Source: Streptomyces syringium (lineage in GTDB: Bacteria > Actinomycetota > Actinomycetes > Streptomycetales > Streptomycetaceae). Taken from it: 64,000 bases of DNA. Each line of letters opens with the position of its first letter. Position 1 is the first letter of the stretch. A model generated the notes under the pieces. The model was not told where the DNA came from and did not search any database. It saw only the letters and a program-made list of their open reading frames with translations. Positions 45,180 through 53,128 of this stretch are shown in pieces. The DNA lies in the NCBI RefSeq assembly GCF_017876625.1, contig NZ_JAGIOH010000001.1:7213501-7277500 (forward strand), written 5' to 3'. A program made the position numbers and the translations under genes.

Positions 45180-46421
45180 ATGTCAGACGAAACGACGCGG
45201 GTGCTGGCCGGCCTCGACGAGGCACGGCGCCGTGAACTGGCCGGTCTGTACCGGGACTTGCACTCCCACCCGGAACTGTCCTTCGCCGAGCACCACACGG
45301 CCGCGGAGGTCGCCCGCCGATCGCGGGCGTACGGGTTCGAGATGACCGAGGGGGTCGGCCGTACCGGTGTGGTGGCGGTCCTGCGCGGTGGCGCCGGGCC
45401 GACCGTACTGCTGCGGGCGGACTTCGACGCCCTGCCGGTGGAGGAACGCACCGGTCTGCCGTACGCGTCCACCTCCGGCGGCGTCATGCACGCCTGCGGC
45501 CACGACATGCACACCACCTGTCTGCTGGGCGCGATGCGGCTGCTGGCGGAGGGGCGTGAACACTGGTCCGGCACGGTACTGGCCGTCTTCCAGCCCGCCG
45601 AGGAGACGGGCCAGGGTGCTCGGGCGATGGTCGACGACGGCCTCTTCACCCGGTTCGGCAAGCCCGACGTGGTCCTCGGGCAGCACGTCATACGGTTGCC
45701 CGCGGGCACGGTCGGCTGCCATCCCGGTACGGCGTACGCCGCGACCGACGTGCTGCGGGTACGGATGTTCGGTGCGGACGGGCCCGACGCGGGCCCCGGC
45801 CGCCCGGCCGGCGCCACGGCGACCCGGCTGCAGACGGTGCTCGAGCGGGAGATGAGTGACGCGGGCACCGTGCGGATCACGGCCGACGACGCGCCTCCCG
45901 CCGTGGGGGGCGACGAGCGGGGCGACGGCGTCCCCGTCACGGCCCGGCTGAAGGTGAGCCTGCGCACCTGCTCGGCCCCGATGCGGCAGCGCGCGCTGGC
46001 CGCGCTGGAGCGGGCCGTACGGGAGGAGGCCGCCGCCGCGGGAGCCGCACGGGAACCGGAGATCACTGCGCTCGGCGCCTTCCCTTCGCTGGTCAACGAC
46101 GTGGACGCGGTGGACCGCACCATGACCGCCATCGGCGCCGTGATCGGCGCGGACAAGGTGGTCGACCCGGGGCTGCTGCCCGGGGGTGAGGACATCGGTG
46201 TGTTCGGCACGGCGGCCGACGTGCCGGTGTGTTTCTGGCAGTTCGGCGGCACCGACCCCGACACCTACGCCGAGGCGGAGGCCGCCGGGACCACACACGA
46301 CGTTCCGGCGAACCACTCGCCGTTCTTCGCCCCGGTCATCGAACCGACCCTCACCACCGGGGTGACCGCCATGGTGGCGGGCGCGCTGGCCTGGCTCGGC
46401 CCGGGCGGCGGCAGGCGCTGA
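45180..46421 (+). CDS. M20D-family amidohydrolase/peptidase, altered lid domain
   Basis: This is a 413-residue zinc hydrolase of the hippurate hydrolase/aminoacylase type. The metal site is complete (LHSHPELSF, HACGHDMH, FQPAEETGQGA, ANHSPFF). The dimerisation (lid) domain does not show the GxGGHxAxPH segment that provides the conserved His; a shorter ADGPDAGPGRPAG stretch replaces it. Activity may be changed or lost. ATG 45180 gives a normal N-terminus; no strong ribosome-binding site is seen (GGAGGG is 25 bases away). It converges on a second, intact M20 gene, 29 bases apart. Confidence 0.88.
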   Translation: MSDETTRVLAGLDEARRRELAGLYRDLHSHPELSFAEHHTAAEVARRSRAYGFEMTEGVGRTGVVAVLRGGAGPTVLLRADFDALPVEERTGLPYASTSGGVMHACGHDMHTTCLLGAMRLLAEGREHWSGTVLAVFQPAEETGQGARAMVDDGLFTRFGKPDVVLGQHVIRLPAGTVGCHPGTAYAATDVLRVRMFGADGPDAGPGRPAGATATRLQTVLEREMSDAGTVRITADDAPPAVGGDERGDGVPVTARLKVSLRTCSAPMRQRALAALERAVREEAAAAGAAREPEITALGAFPSLVNDVDAVDRTMTAIGAVIGADKVVDPGLLPGGEDIGVFGTAADVPVCFWQFGGTDPDTYAEAEAAGTTHDVPANHSPFFAPVIEPTLTTGVTAMVAGALAWLGPGGGRR

Positions 46422-46450
46422 GCCCGCCTGAGCCCCCCCGGCCACCGGGT

Positions 46451-47764
46451 TCAGCGGCTCCCCAGCCGGTCCAGGGCCGCCGCGACCATGGCGGAGATAC
46501 CGGTGGGCAGCGCGCCTCGCACGTCCGGGGCGAACTCCGGCGAGTGATTGGGAGGCAGGGCCGCCAGCTTGTCCGCCGGTGTCCGCCCGGGAGCCGCCCG
46601 CCACTGCCGGGCGCCGGCCGACCCCAGCATCCAGTACACCGTCGGTATCCCGGCGAAGCCGTGGATCCCCCGTCCCGCGTCGCCGAACAGGGGGAAGTCC
46701 TCCGTGGCCATCGACGGCGGCCACAGCGCCACCCGCTCCGCGCCGAAGAGCGCCTGGTGCGCCGCCCGGACGGCCGCGGTGGCAGACGGATCGGGGACGT
46801 TGGGCACCGAGCGGGACACGAGGGTGATCTCGGGCGGATCGACGCGGCCGGACGCGGCGCATTCGGCGTGGACGGTCCGGCGCACGGCCTCGGCGAGGGC
46901 GTCGAGAGCGGCCTGGGAGTGGGCGCGCACGCTGAGGCCGAGCGTGGCCCGGTCGGGCACCACGTTGAGGCTGTCGCCCGCATGCAGCCGGCACACGGTG
47001 AGCACGGCCCGGTCGGCGGGGTCCGTCACCGTGGCGACGAGGCCGTGCAGCGCGCCGACCGCGGCCGCCGCGGTCGCCACCGGGTTCACGGTCAGGTGCG
47101 GGGTGGCGGCGTGACCGCCGCGGCCGTGGACGACGACGTCGAAGGAGAGACTGCCGGCCATCAGCGCACCGGTGCCGTGGGCGACCATGCCCGCCGGGAA
47201 CGGCGCGGTGTGCTGGGCGAGTACGGCGTCGGGGCGCCCGAACCGGTCGTACAGACCGTCCTCGAGCATGGCCCGCGCCCCTTGGAGCGTCTCCTCCGCG
47301 GGCTGGCCGACGACCACGAGCGTGCCCCGCCACAGGTGCGCGGCGCGGGCCAGCAGCCGCGCCGCCCCGGCCGCCGCCGCGAGATGAAGATCGTGCCCGC
47401 ACGCGTGCATGACCGGCACACCGCGGCCGTCCGGGCCCGGTGCGCGGACCGTGCTCGCGTACGGCAGGCCGGTGCGTTCCGCGACCGGCAGCGCGTCGAG
47501 TTCGGCCCGCACCAGGACCCGCGGGCCCTCGCCGTTGCGCAGCACGCCGACCACCCCGTGGCCCCCGACGCCCGGGGTCACCCGGAAGCCGTCCGCCGTC
47601 AGCCAGGCGGCGAGGCGGGCCGCGGTGTGCTCCTCCTCCCCGGACAGCTCGGGCTCGGCGTGCACGGCGAGGCACAGCGTGGTGGCCGCGAGCATGATGC
47701 CGTCGAGGCCCAGCAGGACCCGGTGGACCCGGTCGGCCGGGGAGGACGTGGAGGAAGGAGACAT
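46451..47764 (-). CDS. M20D-family amidohydrolase/peptidase
   Basis: This 437-residue zinc amidohydrolase is a paralogue of the preceding gene. It keeps all features: HACGHDLHLAAAAG, GQPAEETLQGA, the lid-domain His in VHGRGGHAATPHLTVNP, ATEDFPLFG and PNHSPEFAP. Such enzymes cleave N-acyl amino acids or small peptides. ATG 47764 is chosen for the GAGGAA upstream; further upstream the frame is Arg/Ser-rich and non-conserved. It diverges from the RiPP precursor gene, with which it shares a 183-base promoter region, so a role in the RiPP pathway (trimming or acyl removal) is possible but unproven. Confidence 0.9.
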   Translation of the reverse strand: MSPSSTSSPADRVHRVLLGLDGIMLAATTLCLAVHAEPELSGEEEHTAARLAAWLTADGFRVTPGVGGHGVVGVLRNGEGPRVLVRAELDALPVAERTGLPYASTVRAPGPDGRGVPVMHACGHDLHLAAAAGAARLLARAAHLWRGTLVVVGQPAEETLQGARAMLEDGLYDRFGRPDAVLAQHTAPFPAGMVAHGTGALMAGSLSFDVVVHGRGGHAATPHLTVNPVATAAAAVGALHGLVATVTDPADRAVLTVCRLHAGDSLNVVPDRATLGLSVRAHSQAALDALAEAVRRTVHAECAASGRVDPPEITLVSRSVPNVPDPSATAAVRAAHQALFGAERVALWPPSMATEDFPLFGDAGRGIHGFAGIPTVYWMLGSAGARQWRAAPGRTPADKLAALPPNHSPEFAPDVRGALPTGISAMVAAALDRLGSR

Positions 47765-47947
47765 GGCGGTTCCTCGCAGGGGATCGGAGGGAAGCACTCG
47801 GGCGGTGGTACTCGCGTGCGAGCGGAATGAGAGCGGAACGCCGGGGGCCCGGCGAGCGCGTCCTGCTGGGATGGCGGAGCAAGACAACACCACGTCCGGC
47901 CGGGCCCCTGTTCATGGCCGGCCGGACTCGACGCATCGGGAGAAGAC

Positions 47948-48124
47948 ATGGCACCGAAGACCGAACTCGCCTCGCTCGCCCAGGAGATCCTGGAGCTCGA
48001 GTCCGAGACCTTCGAGATCTCGGACTACTCGGACGCGAGCGAGGTCGTCCTCGCCGGTTCGACCAGCTCCAGCAGCACCAGCACCTGCTCCAGCACCACG
48101 AGCACCACCAGCTGCTCCGCCTGA
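47948..48124 (+). CDS. RiPP precursor peptide with Ser/Thr/Cys-saturated core
   Basis: This is a 58-residue peptide. The leader (about 1-37) is acidic and amphipathic, with LAQEILELESETFEISDYSD then ASEVVLAG, the style of leaders bound by RRE domains. Residues 38-58 are the likely core: 11 Ser, 7 Thr, 2 Cys (47 and 56) and a final Ala, so 20 of 21 residues can become azol(in)es or dehydroamino acids. GGGAG lies 5 bases before ATG 47948; the gene ends with TGA and a hairpin follows. It faces an operon encoding two YcaO proteins, an azoline dehydrogenase and a split LanB, which fits this composition. The leader/core border after Gly37 is inferred. Confidence 0.88.
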   Translation: MAPKTELASLAQEILELESETFEISDYSDASEVVLAGSTSSSSTSTCSSTTSTTSCSA

Positions 48125-48156
48125 TCGGTTCACCGATCGGGCCGTGGCGCCCGGCA

Positions 48157-48182
48157 CAGCCCTCTGCGACAGCAGGGGGCTG
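48157..48182. terminator. Stem-loop between precursor gene and RiPP operon end
   Basis: Arms CAGCCCTCTGC and GCAGGGGGCTG (11 bp with one wobble) around loop GACA, followed on the + strand by TTT. It lies 33 bases after the precursor stop and 25 before the stop of the converging YcaO gene, so it probably ends transcription from both sides. Confidence 0.7.
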
Positions 48183-48206
48183 TTTCGCCGTTCCTCAGGG
48201 GAATCA

Positions 48207-50198
48207 TCAGGGAAAGGGGTGCGGCACCATACGGAGTTCGTCGTCGGTCAGATCGGTCGACCGCCATCCGGCACGCCGGAAGGCGGACCGCATGCGCGGC
48301 ATGCGCGGCGCCCGCTGTCTGGACCAGCCGAAGTCGATCGGCAGCAGCCCGGGGACGACGGTGGAGACGGTGGTCAGCCCCATCCGCTCCTGCTCGGGCG
48401 AGGTCTGGTCGACGACGATGACATCGAAGCCCGCCCGTACCAGCTCGTCCCGGCACAGCAGCACATCGTCCCGCAGGTCCCCCGAACGCGGCCGGACCGA
48501 CTGCCAGTCGCGGTAGACGTCCCCGAGCGGCCGTACGGCCACGGGCTCCAGATACTCCCGGGCGTGGGCGGCCATCTCGGGAAGGCCGAACAACCGGGCG
48601 TGGTGGGTCAGGTGCCGCACCCGGGAGAAGTCCCGTGCCATCGCCTCCAGCTCGGCGCGGTCCTCCTCCACCTGCCGGTCCAGATGCGGGATGTAGCTGA
48701 GGACCTCGGAGAGGGCCGCCTCGACGGCGTCCTCCGGATCGAGCCGCGCGCCGGCGGCGAAGGAGAGGGTTCCCGGCCCGCCGTCCCGGCGCACGGCGAG
48801 CCCGGTGACGACGGGCACCGCCAGGTCCACCCGGTTGTCGAAGGCGTGGACGTCGTAGCCCTGGAGCGCGGCCCGGGCGGTCATGGCGCGCACCGCCTCG
48901 CTCCGGCACGAGTCCAGGTCGATCTCGGTGAGGCGGGCCCGGCCGTACCAGGCCAGCAGGAACGCGTCCCGCTCGATGAGTTCCAGCAGTCCGAACAGGA
49001 CGGCTTCCTCCGGACAGCTCCCGGTGGCGCACCCGTTGGAACTCTCGAAGACGAAATTGTCCGACGCGAGCCCGGCACCGTAGTGCACCAGCCGGGTGGG
49101 GACCCAGACTGGGCGCTCGTCGCGCAGCGAGTGGCCGCGGACCCAGGGGATCGTCCGCGCCGGGTCGAAGGGGGCCACCATCGGGTCGTCCCGGTAGGTC
49201 TGCGGTGCGTAGGTGCCGCACTCGCGCGGATCGACGGCGTGTTCGCCGCGGGAGCGCAGACCGTCGTAGGAGTCCTCCACCACCTGCCCGTCGCGCCGCC
49301 GGTGGATTCCCGCGTACCGTTCGAGCCCCTCCAGGAACGCCAGATCGCGGCTGGCCGCGAAGGAGTTCGCCTGGCCGCTCCAGGTGACGTCGGACAGGCC
49401 CGCGTAGGTGCGGACGAAGACACTGCCCGCCACCGGCGCGGTCGTCGGTGAGGTCACATTGAGCCAGGTGCCCTCGCCCAGTGCCCCGCAGACCGGGTTG
49501 GCCAGGGCACCCGTGGGCATCGGGTAGGACCTCGCCGGCCGCAGCCGGTAGCGGTCCGGAGCGGGCTTGGGCCGCGAGCGCAGGAGCGCGCGGGCCGCCT
49601 CGGACGCGGCGGGGGCGGCAGACGCGGGGGGCGGGCAGTACGGGCACTGCGGCTCGGCCAGCAGCGGCAGCGTCGTGACGCGCAGGGTCGCCAGATCGAC
49701 CCGGGAGACCTGCGGCAGCGGGAGGTCGGCGGCGGTGTGCCAGTCACCGGCCGGCCGCCCGGCCGCCACCGGACGGCCGGAGTGCAGGACCGCCTCGTAC
49801 ACCGCCCACACCGCGTCGACGGCGAAGTCCGGCAGGGCCGGCCAGTCGCCCACCGGGTGCGGGGCGGTGCCGACCTCCAGCGCGTCGCGCTCGGACCGGG
49901 ACCGCAGCCGCTGCCAGCGCCGGGCCAGACAGCCGCCGCACGCGGCGGTGGCCGCGTCCGTCGCGCCCCACGGGCCGATCAGCACCGCCTGCGCGGTGAG
50001 GTGGACGTTCGCGCCGCCGCGGGCGGCGCCGTACGGGTCTCGTTCCGGACGGAACGCGTCCGCCGCGCCGAGGGGGACGACGACCGGGGGGTGCGAGGCG
50101 GCGCCTTCGGGGCGGGCGTCGAAGCGTGCGGTGAGCGCCCGCCGGAGATGGCGCCCGGCCTCTTCCAGCGGCGCGGGGGTGGGGGCGTCGGTGCTCAT
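48207..50198 (-). CDS. YcaO cyclodehydratase 1 (azoline-forming, with N-terminal zinc-binding region)
   Basis: This 663-residue enzyme should use ATP to cyclise Cys/Ser/Thr of the precursor to azolines. The N-terminal 230 residues include a CxxC...CxxC tetracysteine site (C87, C90, C185, C188) like the ThiF-derived part of azoline cyclodehydratases. The YcaO domain fills the rest: SSNGCATGSCPEEAVLFGL and ELIERDAFLLAWYG are ATP/Mg-binding segments, and the C-terminus ends PHPFP, the PxPxP motif tied to azoline formation. It is last in the operon; its ATG overlaps the permease stop. A second, different YcaO lies eight kb upstream in the same operon, so one may handle Cys and the other Ser/Thr. 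Confidence 0.93.
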   Translation of the reverse strand: MSTDAPTPAPLEEAGRHLRRALTARFDARPEGAASHPPVVVPLGAADAFRPERDPYGAARGGANVHLTAQAVLIGPWGATDAATAACGGCLARRWQRLRSRSERDALEVGTAPHPVGDWPALPDFAVDAVWAVYEAVLHSGRPVAAGRPAGDWHTAADLPLPQVSRVDLATLRVTTLPLLAEPQCPYCPPPASAAPAASEAARALLRSRPKPAPDRYRLRPARSYPMPTGALANPVCGALGEGTWLNVTSPTTAPVAGSVFVRTYAGLSDVTWSGQANSFAASRDLAFLEGLERYAGIHRRRDGQVVEDSYDGLRSRGEHAVDPRECGTYAPQTYRDDPMVAPFDPARTIPWVRGHSLRDERPVWVPTRLVHYGAGLASDNFVFESSNGCATGSCPEEAVLFGLLELIERDAFLLAWYGRARLTEIDLDSCRSEAVRAMTARAALQGYDVHAFDNRVDLAVPVVTGLAVRRDGGPGTLSFAAGARLDPEDAVEAALSEVLSYIPHLDRQVEEDRAELEAMARDFSRVRHLTHHARLFGLPEMAAHAREYLEPVAVRPLGDVYRDWQSVRPRSGDLRDDVLLCRDELVRAGFDVIVVDQTSPEQERMGLTTVSTVVPGLLPIDFGWSRQRAPRMPRMRSAFRRAGWRSTDLTDDELRMVPHPFP

Positions 50199-50950
50199 GT
50201 GTCGTTGCTCCAGCGGAAGGTCCTCATGGCCAGCAGCCCGAAGACCAGGGCGAAGACGGCGAGTCCCGCGCAGGCCAGACCGGTGCTGCCGAGACCGGCA
50301 CGGCCGGAGACCGCCGCCGAGATGCCGTCGTTGAGATAACGCAGCGGCAGCACCCGGGAGAGCGACTGCAGCCACGAGGGCATGGCGTCGATCGGGAAGA
50401 ACGACCCGGACAGGAAGGCCATCGGCACCATCACGCAGTTGGCGACCGCCGCCACCGCCTCCGGCGTGTTCGCCCGGGAGCCGATCACCATGCCGATGGC
50501 CAGGAACGCGGTGATGCCCAGCACCAGGACCGGCAGCGCCAGCGGCCAGGTGGAGCTCGGCCGCAGCCCGAACACCGGCAGCATCGCCACGCCGACGAAC
50601 AGCGCCGCCTGGACCACGCCGATGACCAAGGCCACCACATAGCGGGACGCGAGCACCGAGGTCAGCGGCGTCGGCGACATCCGGATGAGCCGCAGCAGAT
50701 CGTCCTTGCGCCACTGCATGAGCGTGAACGCCACACCGAACACGGCCGCGTTGCCCACCCCCCAGGACAGCACGCCCGGCGCGATGTAGTCGATGTAGCC
50801 ACGGCCGCTCTGCTCGACGGTCTGCCCCCGGAAGATCAGCCCGAACACCACCAGGAAGATCAGGGGAAAGGCGAAGGTGAAGAAGACCGTCGTCTTGTCG
50901 CGGACCGAGGCCCGGTAACTGGCCGCGGTCAGTGCGCCGTACGCGCTCAT
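50195..50950 (-). CDS. ABC-2 type transporter permease
   Basis: This is a 251-residue membrane protein with six predicted helices. The N-terminus RDKTTVFFTFAFPLIFLVVFG and the region AVANCVMVPMAFLSGSFFPI before the last helices are typical of drug/peptide ABC-2 exporters. Its start overlaps the ATPase stop (ATGA) and its stop overlaps the YcaO 1 start. With the ATPase it should form a dimeric exporter for the mature peptide and probably give self-protection. Confidence 0.93.
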   Translation of the reverse strand: MSAYGALTAASYRASVRDKTTVFFTFAFPLIFLVVFGLIFRGQTVEQSGRGYIDYIAPGVLSWGVGNAAVFGVAFTLMQWRKDDLLRLIRMSPTPLTSVLASRYVVALVIGVVQAALFVGVAMLPVFGLRPSSTWPLALPVLVLGITAFLAIGMVIGSRANTPEAVAAVANCVMVPMAFLSGSFFPIDAMPSWLQSLSRVLPLRYLNDGISAAVSGRAGLGSTGLACAGLAVFALVFGLLAMRTFRWSNDT

Positions 50951-51867
50951 GCGTGCTGCTCCGATCCGGTGAGTTCGAGGTAGACGTCCTCGAGGGTGGC
51001 GGTGCGGGTCCGGACCCCGTCGAGGCCCGCGGCCTCGCCGACGGCGGCCAGCACGGGCCCGGCCGCGCGGGTCTCGATGACGACCGAGTCGCCTTCCACG
51101 CAGACCCGGTCGACTCCCTCGATCCGCTCGGCCCGCTCCACCGTGAGGCGGTCGGCGGGCACCAGCAGCCGGGTGGGTGCCTTCGCCGCGCCGACCAGCC
51201 GGCCGGGGGAGTCCAGGGCGACCACCGAGCCCGCGACGACGATGGCCACGCGGTCGCACAACGCCTCGGCCTCGTCCAGATGGTGTGTGGTGTAGACGAT
51301 GGTGCGGCCCTCGCCCTTCAGCGCGCGCAGCACCTTCCACAGATCGCGCCGCGCCTGCGGGTCGAGGGCGGCGGTCGGCTCGTCCAGGAAGATCAGTTCC
51401 GGGCCGTGCACCAGCGCGGAGGCAATGGCGAGGCGCTGCCGCTGTCCGCCGGAGAGCACCTCGACACGGATGTCGGCCTGGCCGAGGAGACCGACGAGCG
51501 ACAGGGTCCGCTCCACCCCCTCCCGCCCGACGCCGTACAGCGCGGCGACCGTCGACAGGTGCTCACGGGCCGTCAGACGGGTGAAGAACGCCGAACTCTG
51601 GGTCTGCACGCCCAGGCGCGGCAGCAGTGCCCTGTTCCGCGGCCAGGGGGGTAGGCCCAGGACCGATACCGAGCCGGAGTCCGCCTCGCGCAGTCCCTCC
51701 ACGATCTCTATCAGCGTCGTCTTCCCGGCGCCGTTGGGCCCGAGCACACCGAAGAACTCGCCGCGCCCCACGGTGAGCGAGATCCCGGCCACCGCCTGGA
51801 CGTCTCCGTACCGCTTGCGCACGTCCTCGAGCACGATGGCGGGCTCGTCCGGCCTTGCTTGTGTCAT
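50947..51867 (-). CDS. ABC transporter ATP-binding protein
   Basis: This is a 306-residue ATPase of the DrrA/CcmA-like drug-export class. It has Walker A GPNGAGKTT, signature LSGGQRQR, Walker B LIFLDEP and an H-loop His in YTTHH. About 80 C-terminal residues form the accessory domain common to this class. It is coupled to the permease by overlapping codons. GAGGAC precedes ATG 51867. A 64-base gap separates it from the metalloprotease gene upstream. Confidence 0.95.
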   Translation of the reverse strand: MTQARPDEPAIVLEDVRKRYGDVQAVAGISLTVGRGEFFGVLGPNGAGKTTLIEIVEGLREADSGSVSVLGLPPWPRNRALLPRLGVQTQSSAFFTRLTAREHLSTVAALYGVGREGVERTLSLVGLLGQADIRVEVLSGGQRQRLAIASALVHGPELIFLDEPTAALDPQARRDLWKVLRALKGEGRTIVYTTHHLDEAEALCDRVAIVVAGSVVALDSPGRLVGAAKAPTRLLVPADRLTVERAERIEGVDRVCVEGDSVVIETRAAGPVLAAVGEAAGLDGVRTRTATLEDVYLELTGSEQHA

Positions 51868-51931
51868 GTGGTCCTCGACTCTGGAGCGATGAAAAAACCG
51901 GGGTGGTTCCGGAAAAGGGTGGGCAGGCGGT

Positions 51932-53128
51932 TCAGCGGGCTGGGCCGCGGCGGGCCCAGGGGCCGGTCACCGCGACCAGGACGGCGACCAGCAGGGCGGG
52001 GACGACGGCGGCCGGCACGCCGTAGCGGTCCGCCAGAAAGTGGTGACACAGCAGCACGAACCCCACGCCGCTGCCGCCGACGAGCGCCACCGACCCGACG
52101 CCGTAGGCGGCGTAGGCGATCCGTGCCCCGCGCGGGTACGCGCCGACGCCGGGGCCGCGCCGCAGGACACGGGCGGACAACAGGCGCAGGAAGCGCCGGC
52201 TCTCGGTCGCGTAGTCGGCCATGCCCAGCGCGTGGGCGAGCATCCGGTAGCCGTCCAGCGGGGGCAGGGGCACCAGATTGACCAGCGCCTGTGCCGTGCC
52301 GAGGGTCAGCAGGCCCGCCACGGCGGCGCGCACCGGGTCCCCGGCGGGCAGCACGCCCCACAGCGCGGCGAAGGGCAGCAGGAACAGGAGGTTCATGACG
52401 GTGCCCGCCACCGCGGTGGCCACCTGTGCCCACCGGGTGCGCAGATACAGGTAATTGCCGACCTCGCAGTACATGAACACCATGGGCAGGTGCCAGCGCA
52501 GTCCGATCTCGCCGACGGTGCCCCCGAAGTGCCGGGCGACCACCCCGTGCGCCAATTCGTGCAGCGCCGTGCTCACCCACAGCAGGCTGAACACCGCGAG
52601 CAGCGGCACCGGACGGCTCAGCAGCCAGCCCGTGTCCCGGACGAGCCCCTCCAGGTGCAGGACGAGTGTGGCCTCCATGGCCCCGACCAGCGCCAGCACC
52701 GGCAGCAGGAAGCGGGCGGACAAGGCGAAGCCGGTCGCCCGGTACAGCCGCTCAGTGGTGGCGGAGGCGTCGGCGACCAGCCGGAGCTTGCCCTTCCACA
52801 GCGTCGGGCGGGGCGGCGGCTCCACCGGCGCGGGGGCGACCGGCTCGGCGCCCACCAGCAGACCGCGCTCCCACAGAAGCCCCAGCAGCCGCCGCCAGTG
52901 CGCCTCGCCCAGAGCGCGCCCGAAGTGCCGCGCGTACTCCTCGCCGATCCCGTCCAGGGTTCGCTCCCCGTCGAGGCGGGCCATCAGGAAGTACTCCTTG
53001 GGCCCGACCTCGAAGGACTTTCCGCTCGCCGGGTCCTTCACCACATGGATGCGGGCCGTCCCCCGCCGCATCCCCGGGCTGAGCAGTACCTCAGGGCGGA
53101 GCGCCGGCCGCCGCGCCGGCACGCTCAT
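51932..53128 (-). CDS. M50-type membrane zinc metalloprotease with N-terminal RRE/PqqD-like domain
   Basis: This is a 398-residue integral membrane protein. Residues about 12-95 resemble a PqqD/RRE winged-helix domain (SFEVGPKEYFLMARLDGERT). Then come several membrane helices with the zinc site HELAH (190-194) and the third ligand region NLVPLPPLDGY (Asp292), both in membrane segments as in site-2 proteases. A leader-recognition-like domain on a membrane protease, in an operon with an exporter, suggests it removes the leader at the membrane; this is inference. Its start overlaps the elimination-protein stop (ATGA). Confidence 0.85.
   Translation of the reverse strand: MSVPARRPALRPEVLLSPGMRRGTARIHVVKDPASGKSFEVGPKEYFLMARLDGERTLDGIGEEYARHFGRALGEAHWRRLLGLLWERGLLVGAEPVAPAPVEPPPRPTLWKGKLRLVADASATTERLYRATGFALSARFLLPVLALVGAMEATLVLHLEGLVRDTGWLLSRPVPLLAVFSLLWVSTALHELAHGVVARHFGGTVGEIGLRWHLPMVFMYCEVGNYLYLRTRWAQVATAVAGTVMNLLFLLPFAALWGVLPAGDPVRAAVAGLLTLGTAQALVNLVPLPPLDGYRMLAHALGMADYATESRRFLRLLSARVLRRGPGVGAYPRGARIAYAAYGVGSVALVGGSGVGFVLLCHHFLADRYGVPAAVVPALLVAVLVAVTGPWARRGPAR

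Noticed and set aside
48032..48121. Serine/threonine run as a meaningless low-complexity reading
   Set aside because: It has its own ribosome-binding site, start, acidic leader, stop and terminator, and sits beside exactly the enzymes that modify such residues.
47948..48124. Thiopeptide precursor
   Set aside because: The core lacks the usual N-terminal Ser-Cys and no pyridine synthase gene is visible; a linear azole/dehydro peptide fits better. The sequence beyond 64000 could change this.
48032..48124. Telomestatin-like cyclic polyoxazole
   Set aside because: That product comes from a short eight-residue core and does not need a LanB dehydratase; here the Ser/Thr/Cys run is 20 residues and dehydratase genes are present.
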